Source of the DNA: Pseudomonas sp. R76 | Lineage (GTDB): Bacteria; Pseudomonadota; Gammaproteobacteria; Pseudomonadales; Pseudomonadaceae | Length of the DNA: 64,000 bases | Reading direction: 5' to 3' | NCBI RefSeq assembly: GCF_009834565.1 | Contig: NZ_CP019428.1 | Coordinates: 62,001 to 126,000 of the forward strand | In this document: positions 47,801-56,144 of the stretch, piece by piece | Position numbering within the stretch: the stretch's first letter is position 1 | How the letters are laid out: every line of letters starts with the position of its first letter | Program-made: the position numbers and the translations under genes | Notes under the pieces: model-generated | Database searches by the model: none | What the model saw: only the letters and a program-made list of their open reading frames with translations | What the model was told of the DNA's origin: nothing

Positions 47801-48565
47801 ATGAAAACAAGTATAGCCAGCGCCATAAAAGACTTTCGCCCAGGGCTCGCACCCACGTTGGTGGTGCTGGTGCTGCTGCCGCTGATGGTCGGCCTGGGGT
47901 TCTGGCAGCTGTCGCGCGGCCATGAAAAACAGCTGCTGGTGGACAGCTACGCCGAGCGGCGGGTGGCCGAGCCCATCGACAGCGTGCAACTCAATGACAT
48001 GGCCGACCCGGCCTTTCGCCGCGTGCGCCTGCGCGGCCAATTCGACGCCGAACACAGCGTGTTGCTCGACAACCGCATGCGTGACGGCAAGGCCGGTGTC
48101 GAGTTACTGCAACCTTTCCATGACCAGGCCAGCGGCCAGTGGCTGTTGCTCAATCGCGGCTGGCTGCCGTGGCCGGACCGTCGCACGCCGCCGGTCTTCA
48201 CCACACCCGATCAACCGTTGAACCTCGACGCCTGGGTGTACGTCGCCCCCGGCGAAACCTTCCAGCTGCACGCCGACCCGGCCACTACGCATTGGCCGCG
48301 CTTGCTCACCGCCCTGCACCCCGCCGCCCTCTGGACCGAATTGGGCCGCAGCGGTTTTGCCTATGAATTGCGCGCCGAGCCCGGCCCCGGCACGTACGAC
48401 ACCACGTGGCCGGTGGTCGCCATGGGCCCGGAAAAACACTTGGGCTACGCCGTGCAGTGGTTCGCCATGGCGTTGGCGCTACTGGCGCTTTACCTCTACC
48501 TCGGATGGCACAACAACAAGGAGAAACCCCATGGGAACGGCCATGAATCCACCCAGCATGTCTGA
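47801..48565 (+). CDS. SURF1-family cytochrome oxidase assembly protein
   Basis: Assists haem a insertion into subunit I. The 254-residue protein has two membrane spans (about 13-33 and 215-235) around a periplasmic domain with VELLQPFHDQASGQWLLLNRGW, the SURF1 signature. ATG at 47801 was preferred (AAAAGG upstream); 47786 is possible. The end overlaps the next gene by 35 bases. Confidence 0.9.
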   Translation: MKTSIASAIKDFRPGLAPTLVVLVLLPLMVGLGFWQLSRGHEKQLLVDSYAERRVAEPIDSVQLNDMADPAFRRVRLRGQFDAEHSVLLDNRMRDGKAGVELLQPFHDQASGQWLLLNRGWLPWPDRRTPPVFTTPDQPLNLDAWVYVAPGETFQLHADPATTHWPRLLTALHPAALWTELGRSGFAYELRAEPGPGTYDTTWPVVAMGPEKHLGYAVQWFAMALALLALYLYLGWHNNKEKPHGNGHESTQHV

Positions 48566-49115
48566 GGCGCCCGACCGGCGCAAAGGCCGCTGGCAGCTGA
48601 TCCTGATCCTGATGATGGTGATCGGCCCGATGGCGTTGGCCACGTTCATGTACAAACTTCAGTTCTGGGTGCCGGACAGCCGCAGCTACCACGGCGAACT
48701 GATCGGCAATGGCCAGACCCGCGCCGACATTGGCGTGCAGGCCGATGAAGACCGTTGGCAGTTGCTGGTCACCGCGCCCACCGCCTGCGCCGCCGAGTGC
48801 CAGCAGTTGGTGTACCTGGCGCGCCAACTGCAAATCAGCCTGGGCCGCGATGCGTCCCGCGCCAGTCATGCCCTGGCCAGCGCGCAGCCGGTGGGCACCG
48901 AATACGAGGCCAAGCTCAAAGCCGAATACCCGCAACTGCAACGCTACCCGCTGGACCTGTCGACCTTTACCAAAGACGCCGCCGCGCCCGGTGATGCGCA
49001 ACTGTGGATCGTCGACCCGCACGGCAACCTGGTACTGCGCTACGACGCCAAGGTCAAGGGCAAAGACTTGCTCAACGACCTGCGCCTGCTGCTGAAACTG
49101 TCGAACATCGGATAA
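48531..49115 (+). CDS. Cytochrome oxidase operon membrane protein (PA0111-type)
   Basis: A 194-residue protein with one N-terminal span (LILILMMVIGPMALATFMY) and a periplasmic, thioredoxin-like domain (AECQQLVYLARQLQ, LWIVDPHGNLVLRYD). The family is conserved between SURF1 and ctaA in pseudomonads; it resembles a SCO-like assembly factor but lacks a CxxxC copper site. The start at 48531 has a GGAG site. Confidence 0.8.
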   Translation: MGTAMNPPSMSEAPDRRKGRWQLILILMMVIGPMALATFMYKLQFWVPDSRSYHGELIGNGQTRADIGVQADEDRWQLLVTAPTACAAECQQLVYLARQLQISLGRDASRASHALASAQPVGTEYEAKLKAEYPQLQRYPLDLSTFTKDAAAPGDAQLWIVDPHGNLVLRYDAKVKGKDLLNDLRLLLKLSNIG

Positions 49116-49125
49116 GGGCATCGTC

Positions 49126-50205
49126 ATGGCCAAACCTGGATTTCGCCTCGCGTTGTTTGCCACCTTGCTGGCGCTGATCGTTGTGCTGCTCGGCGCCTAT
49201 ACGCGCCTGACCCACGCGGGTCTGGGTTGCCCGGACTGGCCGGGCTGCTACGGCTTTATCAGCGTGCCGCAAAGCGAAGCCCAGTTGGCCCACGCCGAGC
49301 TGCATTTTCCCGACACGCCGGTGGAGGCCGACAAGGGTTGGGCCGAGATGACCCATCGCTACTTTGCCGGCACCCTGGGCCTGCTGATTGTGTTGCTGGC
49401 GGCGCGTTCGTGGAGCCATCGGCGGGATCCGGGCCAGCCGGTGAAACTGCCGCTTTTTGTGTTAGCGGTGGTGTTTGCCCAGGCAGCTTTCGGTATGTGG
49501 ACGGTGACCTTGAAGCTGTGGCCGCAAGTGGTCACGGGCCATCTGCTCGGTGGTTTTGCCACCTTGAGCCTGCTGTTTCTGCTGACCTTGCGCCTGTCCG
49601 GTGTGCTGCCGGCGTTGATTGTGCCCAGGCGCCTGCAATATTGGGCGACGGCCGGGTTGGTGCTGGTGATCGGCCAGATCGCGTTGGGCGGTTGGGTCAG
49701 TTCCAACTATGCGGCGGTGGCCTGTGTCGACTTGCCTACTTGCCATGGCGAGTGGTGGCCGGCGGCGGACTTTGCCAACGGCTTTCACCTCACCCAGCAT
49801 ATCGGCCCCAATTACCTCGGCGGCCAGCTCGACAGTGAAGCGCGCACCGCCATACATCTCACCCACCGCATCGGCGCAGTATTGGTCACGCTGGTGCTGC
49901 TTGGTCTGGCCTGGCAATTGCGCGCAGTGGGCATGACCCGGCTGGCCGGCCTGTTGCTGATCGCCCTGGCGGCGCAAATCAGCCTGGGCGTGAGCAATGT
50001 GGCTTTCGGCCTGCCGCTGCCGGTGGCGGTCGGCCATAACGCAGGCGGCGCGGCGTTATTGCTGACGCTGGTGCTGGTCAATTATCACGCGCGTACCAGC
50101 CTGGTCCGGGTGCGCAATCAGTTGCCGTTCGGCTGGCGCTTTATTCCACGCAAACACGTTTCGGGCCTCATCACCCTTAAAGGAGAGATGCCATGGCGAC
50201 CTTGA
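49126..50205 (+). CDS. ctaA: Haem A synthase
   Basis: Oxidises haem O to haem A for the aa3 oxidase. The 359-residue polytopic protein has [21 protein letters not shown] with a redox cysteine pair, [25 protein letters not shown] and [10 protein letters not shown], where the histidines bind haem. Overlaps ctaB by 13 bases. Confidence 0.95.
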   Translation: MAKPGFRLALFATLLALIVVLLGAYTRLTHAGLGCPDWPGCYGFISVPQSEAQLAHAELHFPDTPVEADKGWAEMTHRYFAGTLGLLIVLLAARSWSHRRDPGQPVKLPLFVLAVVFAQAAFGMWTVTLKLWPQVVTGHLLGGFATLSLLFLLTLRLSGVLPALIVPRRLQYWATAGLVLVIGQIALGGWVSSNYAAVACVDLPTCHGEWWPAADFANGFHLTQHIGPNYLGGQLDSEARTAIHLTHRIGAVLVTLVLLGLAWQLRAVGMTRLAGLLLIALAAQISLGVSNVAFGLPLPVAVGHNAGGAALLLTLVLVNYHARTSLVRVRNQLPFGWRFIPRKHVSGLITLKGEMPWRP

Positions 50206-51092
50206 TCGGCGCGCGTCACGATCAAGCGATCTGGCGCGACTACTTGGAGCTGACCAAGCCGAAAGTGGTGGTGCTGATGCTCATCACATCCTTGGTGGGC
50301 ATGTTCCTCGCGACTCGCGCCGGAGTGCCGTGGACGGTGCTGATTTTCGGCAACCTGGGCATTGCGCTGTGCGCGGGTGGCGCAGCGGCGGTCAACCATG
50401 TGGTGGACCGGCGCATTGATGCGGTGATGGCGCGTACGCATAAACGGCCCATGGCAGAAGGGCGCGTATCACCAGTGGCGGCATTGGCCTTTGCTGTGTT
50501 TCTGGCTGTTGCGGGCTTGGCGTTGCTGCTGGCGTTCACTAACCCGTTGGCCGCGTGGCTGACATTGGCCTCGCTGCTCGGTTATGCGGTGATCTACACC
50601 GGCTTTCTCAAGCGCGCCACGCCGCAAAATATTGTCATCGGTGGCCTCGCCGGTGCCGCGCCGCCGCTGCTGGGTTGGGTGGCCGTCACCGGGCATGTCA
50701 GCGCCGAGCCGCTGCTGCTGGTGCTGATCATCTTCGCCTGGACCCCGCCACACTTCTGGGCCCTGGCCATTCATCGCAAGGAGGAATACGCCAAGGCCGA
50801 CATCCCGATGCTGCCGGTCACCCATGGCGAGCACTACACCAAGGTGCATATCCTGCTCTATACCTTCGCGCTGCTGGCGGTGAGCCTGATGCCGTATGTG
50901 ATCCACATGAGCGGCCTGCTGTACCTGGCCTGTGCGCTGGTATTGGGCGCACGCTTTCTGCAATGGGCCTGGGTGCTGTACCGTGGCAGCCAGCCGCACG
51001 CGGCGATCAACACGTTCAAGTACTCTATCTGGTACTTGTTGCTGCTGTTTATCGCCCTGCTCGTAGACCACTACTTACTGTTGAACCTATGA
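50193..51092 (+). CDS. ctaB: Protohaem IX farnesyltransferase (haem O synthase)
   Basis: Adds a farnesyl group to haem B. The 299-residue, multi-span prenyltransferase has [20 protein letters not shown] (the NDxxDxxxD-like prenyl-binding site) and [19 protein letters not shown]. It overlaps sco by 4 bases (ATGA). Confidence 0.95.
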   Translation: MATLIGARHDQAIWRDYLELTKPKVVVLMLITSLVGMFLATRAGVPWTVLIFGNLGIALCAGGAAAVNHVVDRRIDAVMARTHKRPMAEGRVSPVAALAFAVFLAVAGLALLLAFTNPLAAWLTLASLLGYAVIYTGFLKRATPQNIVIGGLAGAAPPLLGWVAVTGHVSAEPLLLVLIIFAWTPPHFWALAIHRKEEYAKADIPMLPVTHGEHYTKVHILLYTFALLAVSLMPYVIHMSGLLYLACALVLGARFLQWAWVLYRGSQPHAAINTFKYSIWYLLLLFIALLVDHYLLLNL

Positions 51093-51724
51093 CTCGAACT
51101 CAAAAAACCGTCTTTATCCTGGTGGCCATCGTCGCGTTGATCATGGGCCTGACCGTTAACAAAGTGCTCAGTGGCAAAGGCCAGGGCGACCCGACCGCGC
51201 TGATCGACGCGGGCATCATCCTGCTGCCGCAAAGCCGCCAGTTGCCGCCCGTGACCATGACTAACCAGGAAGGCCAGCCAGTGGTGGTCAACGAGTTGAA
51301 AGGCAAGTGGAGCCTGCTGTTCTTCGGCTACACCTTCTGCCCGGACATCTGCCCCACCACCCTCGCCCAACTGCGCCAGATCAAGAGCGAACTGCCCAAA
51401 GAGGCGGTGGATAAGTTGCAGGTGATTCTGGTCAGCGTCGACCCGAACCGCGACACCCCCGCTCAGCTCAAGCAATACCTGGGCTACTTCGACCCGCAAT
51501 TCGAAGGCCTGACCGGCGCGAATGTGGACGATGTGCAGAAGGTTTCGAATGCGGTGAGCATTCCGTTTATTCCGGCGGATACCAGCAAGCCGAACTACAC
51601 CGTCGATCACAGCGGCAACCTGGCGCTGATCGGCCCGGACGGGACGCAGCGTGGGTTTATTCGTGCGCCGTTGAACAATCAAAAGCTGGTGGCGCAGTTG
51701 CCGGGGTTGCTGCAGCGCAAGTAG
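51089..51724 (+). CDS. senC: SCO1/SenC-family copper chaperone
   Basis: Delivers copper to the CuA site of subunit II. The 211-residue protein has an N-terminal anchor ([13 protein letters not shown]) and a thioredoxin fold with [12 protein letters not shown] (CxxxC) and the histidine in YTVDHSG. Last gene of the oxidase operon; its final 42 bases recur twice downstream. Confidence 0.94.
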   Translation: MTRTQKTVFILVAIVALIMGLTVNKVLSGKGQGDPTALIDAGIILLPQSRQLPPVTMTNQEGQPVVVNELKGKWSLLFFGYTFCPDICPTTLAQLRQIKSELPKEAVDKLQVILVSVDPNRDTPAQLKQYLGYFDPQFEGLTGANVDDVQKVSNAVSIPFIPADTSKPNYTVDHSGNLALIGPDGTQRGFIRAPLNNQKLVAQLPGLLQRK

Positions 51725-51738
51725 ACCCGTAAGCGCTG

Positions 51739-51850
51739 ATCGTTCCCACGCTCTGCGTGGGAATGCCTCTTGTGACGCTCCGCGTCGCGACCTCAGAAGT
51801 GGGACGCAGAGCGTCCCGGGCTGCATTCCCACGCGGAGCGTGGGGACGAT
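51739..51850. repeat. Long palindromic repeat ('cgttcccacgctctgcgtgg' type)
   Basis: 'gatcgttcccacgctctgcg' at the left and the inverse at the right, with an inner 'gacgctccgcgtc' / 'gacgcagagcgtc' pair. A nearly identical copy occupies 53438-53550. Confidence 0.85.
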
Positions 51851-51902
51851 CAGTCGATCCGTCGTCGGACATTTCCTGCAAGTTGTCGCGCTGTGCGTGA
51901 AC

Positions 51903-51931
51903 TTGTTGGGGGCTCTTGGGGTGGATAGGCT
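51903..51931 (+). promoter_or_regulatory. Promoter of small RNA 1
   Basis: TTGTTG (51903-51908), 17-base spacer, TAGGCT (51926-51931), placing the start a few bases before the first hairpin. The same arrangement (TTGTTG, 17, TAGTCT) recurs at 52786-52814. Confidence 0.6.
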
Positions 51932-51934
51932 TTG

Positions 51935-52020
51935 CCCTGTCGCTGCAAATTCAGTGACAGGGTGTGGAAGCCCTTATATCGTTAGGCGCACAAAGCGCCA
52001 CCAAGTGTCAGGCGCTTTTT
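51935..52020 (+). ncRNA. Antisense-type small RNA 1 (C4-like)
   Basis: About 85 nt. CCCTGTCGCTG-CAAATT-CAGTGACAGGG forms the 5' hairpin. A single-stranded region then holds X (GGTGTGGAAG, 51961-51970) and Y (CGTTAGGC, 51980-51987). AGCGCC...GGCGCTTTTT (51994-52020) is a terminator. Both X and Y are perfectly complementary to segments of the following leader. The layout resembles the C4 antisense RNA of phages P1 and P7, known to control an antirepressor gene; the assignment is by structure only. Confidence 0.78.
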
Positions 52021-52167
52021 CTTGTCTGTGTTTTATGGTGGCTGTGCGCGGGGCGCTTTCGAGCGCGCCGGGTGCCTAACGTCCCGGTCTTCCACACCTG
52101 CGTACAGCCGCCACCCATTACGTGGAAGTAGTGCTTGGCGGTCCCTTGATACGTTAGGAGCTAGACC
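52021..52167 (+). promoter_or_regulatory. Structured leader of BRO-N gene 1
   Basis: Stem GGTGG-CTGTGCG (52037) with CGTACAG-CCGCCACC (52101); within it hairpin GCGCT-TTCG-AGCGC; then Y' GCCTAACG (52074-52081) and X' CTTCCACACC (52089-52098). X (GTGGAAG, 52122) and Y with the Shine-Dalgarno (CGTTAGGAG, 52152) recur before the ATG, so Y'-X' can pair with either the small RNA or the ribosome site. Confidence 0.75.
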
Positions 52168-52497
52168 ATGCAAGCACTTACCCCTGATCCACCGATCACC
52201 CCCAAAGTCTTCACCCGCCACCATCACCAGCTGCACGCCGTGCTGATCGACAGCCAACCCTGGTTCAGCGCCTCCGACATCGGCCACCTGATGGGCCTGC
52301 ACCTAAACCCTGCGCTACTGCGCAAGCTCGATCCCGACCAACAACACACCTTGCCGCTGATCACTCATGGCCACTGTGCGCCGACGTTGATGGTCAGTGA
52401 GTCTGGCGTCTACGCGCTGCTTATCTACCACTACTACCCGGAGAATCGGTGTTTGCGCCAATGGTTGACCCATGAGGTGGTGCCGGCCCTGCGCTGA
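52168..52497 (+). CDS. BRO-N domain protein, copy 1
   Basis: A 109-residue protein comprising only the N-terminal DNA-binding domain of the BRO/antirepressor family: FTRHHHQLHAVLIDSQPWFS, ASDIGHLMGL and VSESGVYALLIYHYYPENR followed by LRQWLTHEVVPALR. It begins with ATG at 52168 behind TAGGAG. BRO-N proteins are phage antirepressors or regulators; no other phage gene is nearby. The copy at 53061 differs by a single residue (Thr5/Ile5). Confidence 0.85.
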   Translation: MQALTPDPPITPKVFTRHHHQLHAVLIDSQPWFSASDIGHLMGLHLNPALLRKLDPDQQHTLPLITHGHCAPTLMVSESGVYALLIYHYYPENRCLRQWLTHEVVPALR

Positions 52498-52500
52498 GAG

Positions 52501-52542
52501 CAAAAGCCGGTGGCACAGTTGCCGGGTTTGCTACAGCGCAAA
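52501..52542 (+). repeat. Copy of the 3' end of senC (1)
   Basis: A 42-base match to the sco 3' end (51680-51721), 37 identical, just after the BRO-N stop. In the original frame it reads [14 protein letters not shown]; 4 of 5 changes are silent. Confidence 0.85.
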
Positions 52543-52547
52543 CGATC

Positions 52548-52573
52548 GTTCCCACGCTCTGCGTGGGAACGAT
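52548..52573. repeat. Short palindrome
   Basis: 'cgttcccacgctctgcgtgg' followed by gaacg, a minimal form of the long palindrome at 51739. Confidence 0.75.
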
Positions 52574-52624
52574 CAAGCCGCGTAAGTAAGCCGGTCACCA
52601 CCCCAGCAAACAACACAAATCACC

Positions 52625-52716
52625 TGTGGGAGCGGGCTTGCTCGCGAAGGCGGTGGATCAGTCGATAAATTGGGTGACTGACACTCCGCTTTCGCGAGCA
52701 AGCCCGCTCCCACATG
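52625..52716. repeat. REP doublet
   Basis: Inverted 'gtgggagcgggcttgctcgc' and 'gcgagcaagcccgctcccac' units around 45 bases, between cassette 1 and small RNA 2. Together with the adjoining palindrome and senC-tail copy it accounts for most of the gap from 52498 to 52785. Confidence 0.85.
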
Positions 52717-52785
52717 GGGTTTTGTGCAAGGTTTGAACAGGGTGTCGTCGGAGATTTCCCACGTGTTGTCGCGCTGTGCGTGAAC

Positions 52786-52814
52786 TTGTTGGACGGTCTT
52801 GGGGTGGCTAGTCT
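52786..52814 (+). promoter_or_regulatory. Promoter of small RNA 2
   Basis: TTGTTG, 17 bases, TAGTCT; the surrounding sequence from GTTGTCGCGC on is almost the same as in copy 1. Confidence 0.6.
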
Positions 52815-52816
52815 TT

Positions 52817-52909
52817 GGCCTGTCGCTGCAAATTCAGTGACAGGGCGTAGGAACCCTTTTATGTACCCTTGGCGTCATAGCGCCACCGTCTGATTGCGGC
52901 GTTTTTTTT
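52817..52909 (+). ncRNA. Antisense-type small RNA 2 (C4-like)
   Basis: The same 5' hairpin (CCTGTCGCTG-CAAATT-CAGTGACAGG) as RNA 1, but with different single-stranded sequence: X is CGTAGGAACC (52846-52855), Y is GTACCC (52863-52868). CGCC...GGCG and eight T's (52881-52909) form the terminator. X and Y are complementary to this copy's own leader, not to that of copy 1. Confidence 0.77.
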
Positions 52910-53060
52910 GTGCCCGTACTATCAGTCGCGGCGGCTATGCGCGGGCACGTTTCGACGTGGCTGAGATCCCTGGGTACTCGGTTCCTACCCCGCGTATGGC
53001 TGCCACCCATGCCCGTAGGAAGGCTGTTGGCAGCTCCTGTTCATACCCGGAGTTGTCCCA
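52910..53060 (+). promoter_or_regulatory. Structured leader of BRO-N gene 2
   Basis: Outer stem GGCTATGCGCGGG with CCCGCGTATGGC; inner hairpin CACGT-TTCG-ACGTG (52946-52959); Y' GGGTAC (52972-52977), X' GGTTCCTAC (52980-52988); then X again CGTAGGAA (53014-53021) and Y TACCC with GGAG (53044-53052). Structure matches leader 1 with different base pairs. Confidence 0.75.
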
Positions 53061-53390
53061 ATGCAAGCACTTATCCCTGATCCACCGATCACACCCAAAG
53101 TCTTCACCCGCCACCATCACCAGTTGCACGCCGTACTGATCGACAGCCAACCCTGGTTCAGCGCCTCCGACATCGGCCACCTGATGGGTCTGCACCTAAA
53201 CCCTGCGCTACTGCGCAAGCTCGATCCCGACCAACAACACACCTTGCCGCTGATCACTCATGGCCACTGTGCGCCGACGTTGATGGTCAGTGAGTCTGGC
53301 GTCTACGCGCTGCTTATCTACCACTACTACCCGGAGAATCGGTGTTTGCGCCAATGGTTGACCCATGAGGTGGTGCCAGCCCTGCGCTGA
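53061..53390 (+). CDS. BRO-N domain protein, copy 2
   Basis: A 109-residue BRO-N domain identical to copy 1 except Ile5. The other nucleotide differences noticed are silent and few, whereas the upstream RNA and leader differ at many positions. Start behind CGGAG, 8 bases from the ATG. Function probably a DNA-binding regulator whose translation is RNA-controlled; the target is unknown. Confidence 0.85.
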   Translation: MQALIPDPPITPKVFTRHHHQLHAVLIDSQPWFSASDIGHLMGLHLNPALLRKLDPDQQHTLPLITHGHCAPTLMVSESGVYALLIYHYYPENRCLRQWLTHEVVPALR

Positions 53391-53393
53391 GAG

Positions 53394-53435
53394 CAAAAGC
53401 CGTTGGCAGAGTTGCCGGGTTTGCTACAGCGCACA
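53394..53435 (+). repeat. Copy of the 3' end of senC (2)
   Basis: A second 42-base copy, 34 identical to the sco 3' end, and ending with TGA in the sco frame (QKPLAELPGLLQRT, stop). It lies next to the BRO-N copy 2 stop. Confidence 0.8.
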
Positions 53436-53437
53436 TG

Positions 53438-53550
53438 ATCGTTCCCACGCTCTGCGTGGGAATGCCTCCTGTGACGCTCTGCGTCGCGACCTCAGAAGTG
53501 GGACGCAGAGCGTCCCGGGCTGCATTCCCACGCGGAGCGTGGGAACGATC
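53438..53550. repeat. Long palindromic repeat, second copy
   Basis: Nearly identical to 51739-51850 ('gatcgttcccacgctctgcg' arms, inner 'gacgctctgcgtcgcgacct'). The two copies flank the BRO-N cassettes. Confidence 0.85.
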
Positions 53551-53572
53551 ATCCTTCAGGCAATGCAAAGCA

Positions 53573-53601
53573 AATGTGGGAGCGGGCAAGCTCGCTCCCA
53601 C
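53573..53601. repeat. Minimal REP palindrome
   Basis: 'tgtgggagcgggcaagctcg' with 'ctcccaca' forms a short palindrome just after metQ on the opposite strand. Confidence 0.7.
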
Positions 53602-53638
53602 ATTTTTTGATCTTCAGTGTTTTGGAGATCGATTCAGA

Positions 53639-54412
53639 TCAGAACGCCGGCAGAATCGCGCCTTTGTACTTCTCAAGGATGAACGCTTTCACTTCAGGCG
53701 TGTGCAGGGCTGCAACCAGCTTCTTCACCGCGTCCGAGTCTTTGTTGTCTTCGCGGGTCACCAGGATGTTCACGTAAGGCGAGTCGTTGCCTTCGATCAC
53801 CAGGGCGTCTTTGGACGGGTCCAGTTTGGCTTCCAGCGCGTAGTTGGTGTTGATCAGCGCCAGGTCGACTTGGGTCAGCACGCGCGGCAGGGTCGCGGCT
53901 TCCAGTTCGCGGAATTTCAGGTTTTTCGGGTTGCCGATGATGTCCTTGATGGTCGACAGGATGTTGGTCGGGTCCTTCAGGGTGATCAGGTTGTGCTTGG
54001 CCAGCAGCAGCAATGCGCGGCCGCCGTTGGTGGCGTCGTTCGGGATCACCACGTTGGCGCCATCCGGCAGTTCTTCCAGCTTTTTGTACTTGCTGGAGTA
54101 GGCGCCCAGAGGTTCCAGGTGCACGGCGCCGACGCTCACCAGGTGAGTGCCTTTGGCCTTGTTGAACTCATCCAGGTACGGCTGGTGCTGGAAGAAGTTG
54201 GCGTCCAGGCGCTTTTCAGCCACCTGTACGTTTGGCTGTACGTAGTCGGTAAAGACTTTGACCTGCAAATCCACGCCTTCTTTGGCGAGTGCAGGCTTCA
54301 CGAATTCGAGGATTTCCGCGTGGGGCACCGGCGAGGCTGCGACGGTAATAGTCTCGGCGGCGTGGGCGGAAAACGCAGCAACGGCGGCGAAAGCAACCAG
54401 TAGTTTTTTCAT
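53639..54412 (-). CDS. metQ: Methionine ABC transporter substrate-binding protein
   Basis: A 257-residue NlpA-family binding protein for methionine. The signal peptide ends FSAHA; mature part with SPVPHAEILEFVKP, FTDYVQPNVQV and FFQHQPYLDEFNK, family markers. No lipobox is seen, so it is likely soluble. The start was placed at 54412 (MKKLLVAF). Last gene of metN-metI-metQ. Confidence 0.93.
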   Translation of the reverse strand: MKKLLVAFAAVAAFSAHAAETITVAASPVPHAEILEFVKPALAKEGVDLQVKVFTDYVQPNVQVAEKRLDANFFQHQPYLDEFNKAKGTHLVSVGAVHLEPLGAYSSKYKKLEELPDGANVVIPNDATNGGRALLLLAKHNLITLKDPTNILSTIKDIIGNPKNLKFRELEAATLPRVLTQVDLALINTNYALEAKLDPSKDALVIEGNDSPYVNILVTREDNKDSDAVKKLVAALHTPEVKAFILEKYKGAILPAF

Positions 54413-54462
54413 CCAACAAGCTCCTTGTTCGGGCATGTGCCGGCGGGGGCCGGCAATGGCCG

Positions 54463-55137
54463 TTATTTTCGAGAAAAGTGCACCACCAGCTTATCGCCGA
54501 CGGTTTGCAGAATTTGCACCAGAACCAGCAGCATCACCACGGTGACGACCATTACGTCGGTCTGGAAGCGCTGGTAACCGAAACGAATCGCCAGGTCACC
54601 CAAGCCACCGGCGCCTACGACACCGGCCATGGCCGTGTAGGAAACCAGTGTAATCGCCGTCACCGTAATCGCCGCGAAAATGCCGGGACGTGCTTCTGGC
54701 AGCAGGGCATTGACGATGATCTGACGCGTGCTGGCGCCCATCGACTGGGTGGCTTCGATGATGCCGCGGTCCACTTCACGCAGAGCGGTTTCCACCAGGC
54801 GCGCGAAGAACGGCGTCGCGCCCACCACCAATGGCGGAATCGCACCGGCCACGCCCAGCGAAGTGCCGGTGATCAGCACCGTGAACGGGATCATCACGAT
54901 CAGCAGGATGATGAACGGCAGCGAGCGCAGGATGTTCACGATCAGCGACAGCAGCGCGTACAAGCCTTTTTGTTCGAACAATTGGCGCGGGCTGCACAGG
55001 AACAGCAGCACGCCCAATGGCAAACCGAGCAGCACGGTAAAGAACAGCGAACCGAACAGCATGGTCATGGTGTCGCCGGTGGCCAGCCAGATCTCGGACC
55101 AGTCAATATTGGCGAAGAAACTCAACAGGACTTCCAT
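54463..55137 (-). CDS. metI: Methionine ABC transporter permease
   Basis: A 224-residue inner-membrane permease with five spans and the EAA-like loop EVDRGIIEATQSMGASTRQI that contacts the ATPase. Overlaps the metN stop (TAATG). Confidence 0.94.
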   Translation of the reverse strand: MEVLLSFFANIDWSEIWLATGDTMTMLFGSLFFTVLLGLPLGVLLFLCSPRQLFEQKGLYALLSLIVNILRSLPFIILLIVMIPFTVLITGTSLGVAGAIPPLVVGATPFFARLVETALREVDRGIIEATQSMGASTRQIIVNALLPEARPGIFAAITVTAITLVSYTAMAGVVGAGGLGDLAIRFGYQRFQTDVMVVTVVMLLVLVQILQTVGDKLVVHFSRK

Positions 55138-56144
55138 TAGCGCAGAACCTCCATGTGGACGTCTGCCGCGGTAAAGCGGGCGAAAGCGGCTTCCATGTCC
55201 CCACCGGTAACGGCGAGGGTCAGTTGGCCGTAAGGAATATCTTTAATGCGGTCGATACGACCAGCGAGGATGCTGTAGTCCACACCCGTTTCGCGGGCGA
55301 CGGTGCCCAGCAGCGGCGCGTAGGTCGCTTCGCCCTGGAACGTCAGGCGCACGATACGGCCAGGCACGTGAGCGAAGTCATCACGCTGCTCGCCTTCGTC
55401 GACCTGCTCGGCTTCCTGTACGAAGCGCTTGGTGGTCGGGTGCTTGGGGTGCAGGAACACATCGGCCACCGAGCCTTGCTCGACGATCACGCCGGCGTCC
55501 ATTACGGCGACCTGGTCGCATACGCGGCGGATCACGTCCATTTCATGGGTGATCAGCACGATGGTCAGCTTCAGCTCACGGTTGATCTCGGCCAGCAGTT
55601 GTAGAACCGAGGCGGTGGTTTGCGGGTCGAGGGCGCTGGTGGCTTCGTCGCACAGCAGGATTTTTGGCTTGGTCGCCAGGGCGCGGGCGATGCCGACGCG
55701 CTGCTTCTGGCCGCCGGACAACTGCGCCGGGTACTTCTTGGCGTGGTCCGACAGGCCGACACGGGCCAGCAGTTCGGCCACACGCTGGTCGATGGCCTTG
55801 CGCGACAATTCGCCGGCCAGGGTCAGCGGCAGCGCCACGTTGTCGGCAACGGTCTTGGAGGCCAGCAGGTTGAAGTGCTGGAAGATCATCCCGACTTGCT
55901 GGCGGAAACGGCGCAGGCCGTTGGCGTCCAGCGCGGTGACTTCTTCGCCGTCAACGTTGATCTGGCCACCGCTGGGTTGCTCCAGGCGGTTGATCAGACG
56001 CAGCAAGGTACTTTTTCCCGCACCGGAGTGGCCAATCAGGCCGAACACCTGGCCGTTTTCGACACGCAGGCTGGTGGGGTGCAGGGCGGGGATTTCCTTA
56101 CCGGCGACGCGGTAAGTTTTATGGACGTTATGAAACTCGATCAC
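55137..56144 (-). CDS. metN: Methionine ABC transporter ATPase
   Basis: A 335-residue ATP-binding subunit: Walker [14 protein letters not shown], signature LSGGQKQRV, Walker [15 protein letters not shown] and the C-terminal NIL (ACT-like) domain that senses methionine. The start codon is GTG at 56144. No SAM riboswitch was seen upstream. Confidence 0.94.
   Translation of the reverse strand: MIEFHNVHKTYRVAGKEIPALHPTSLRVENGQVFGLIGHSGAGKSTLLRLINRLEQPSGGQINVDGEEVTALDANGLRRFRQQVGMIFQHFNLLASKTVADNVALPLTLAGELSRKAIDQRVAELLARVGLSDHAKKYPAQLSGGQKQRVGIARALATKPKILLCDEATSALDPQTTASVLQLLAEINRELKLTIVLITHEMDVIRRVCDQVAVMDAGVIVEQGSVADVFLHPKHPTTKRFVQEAEQVDEGEQRDDFAHVPGRIVRLTFQGEATYAPLLGTVARETGVDYSILAGRIDRIKDIPYGQLTLAVTGGDMEAAFARFTAADVHMEVLR

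Noticed and set aside
52168..53390. BRO-N genes as evidence of a prophage remnant
   Set aside because: No integrase, structural or lysis genes are near, and the cassettes sit between ordinary housekeeping operons with senC-tail repeats.
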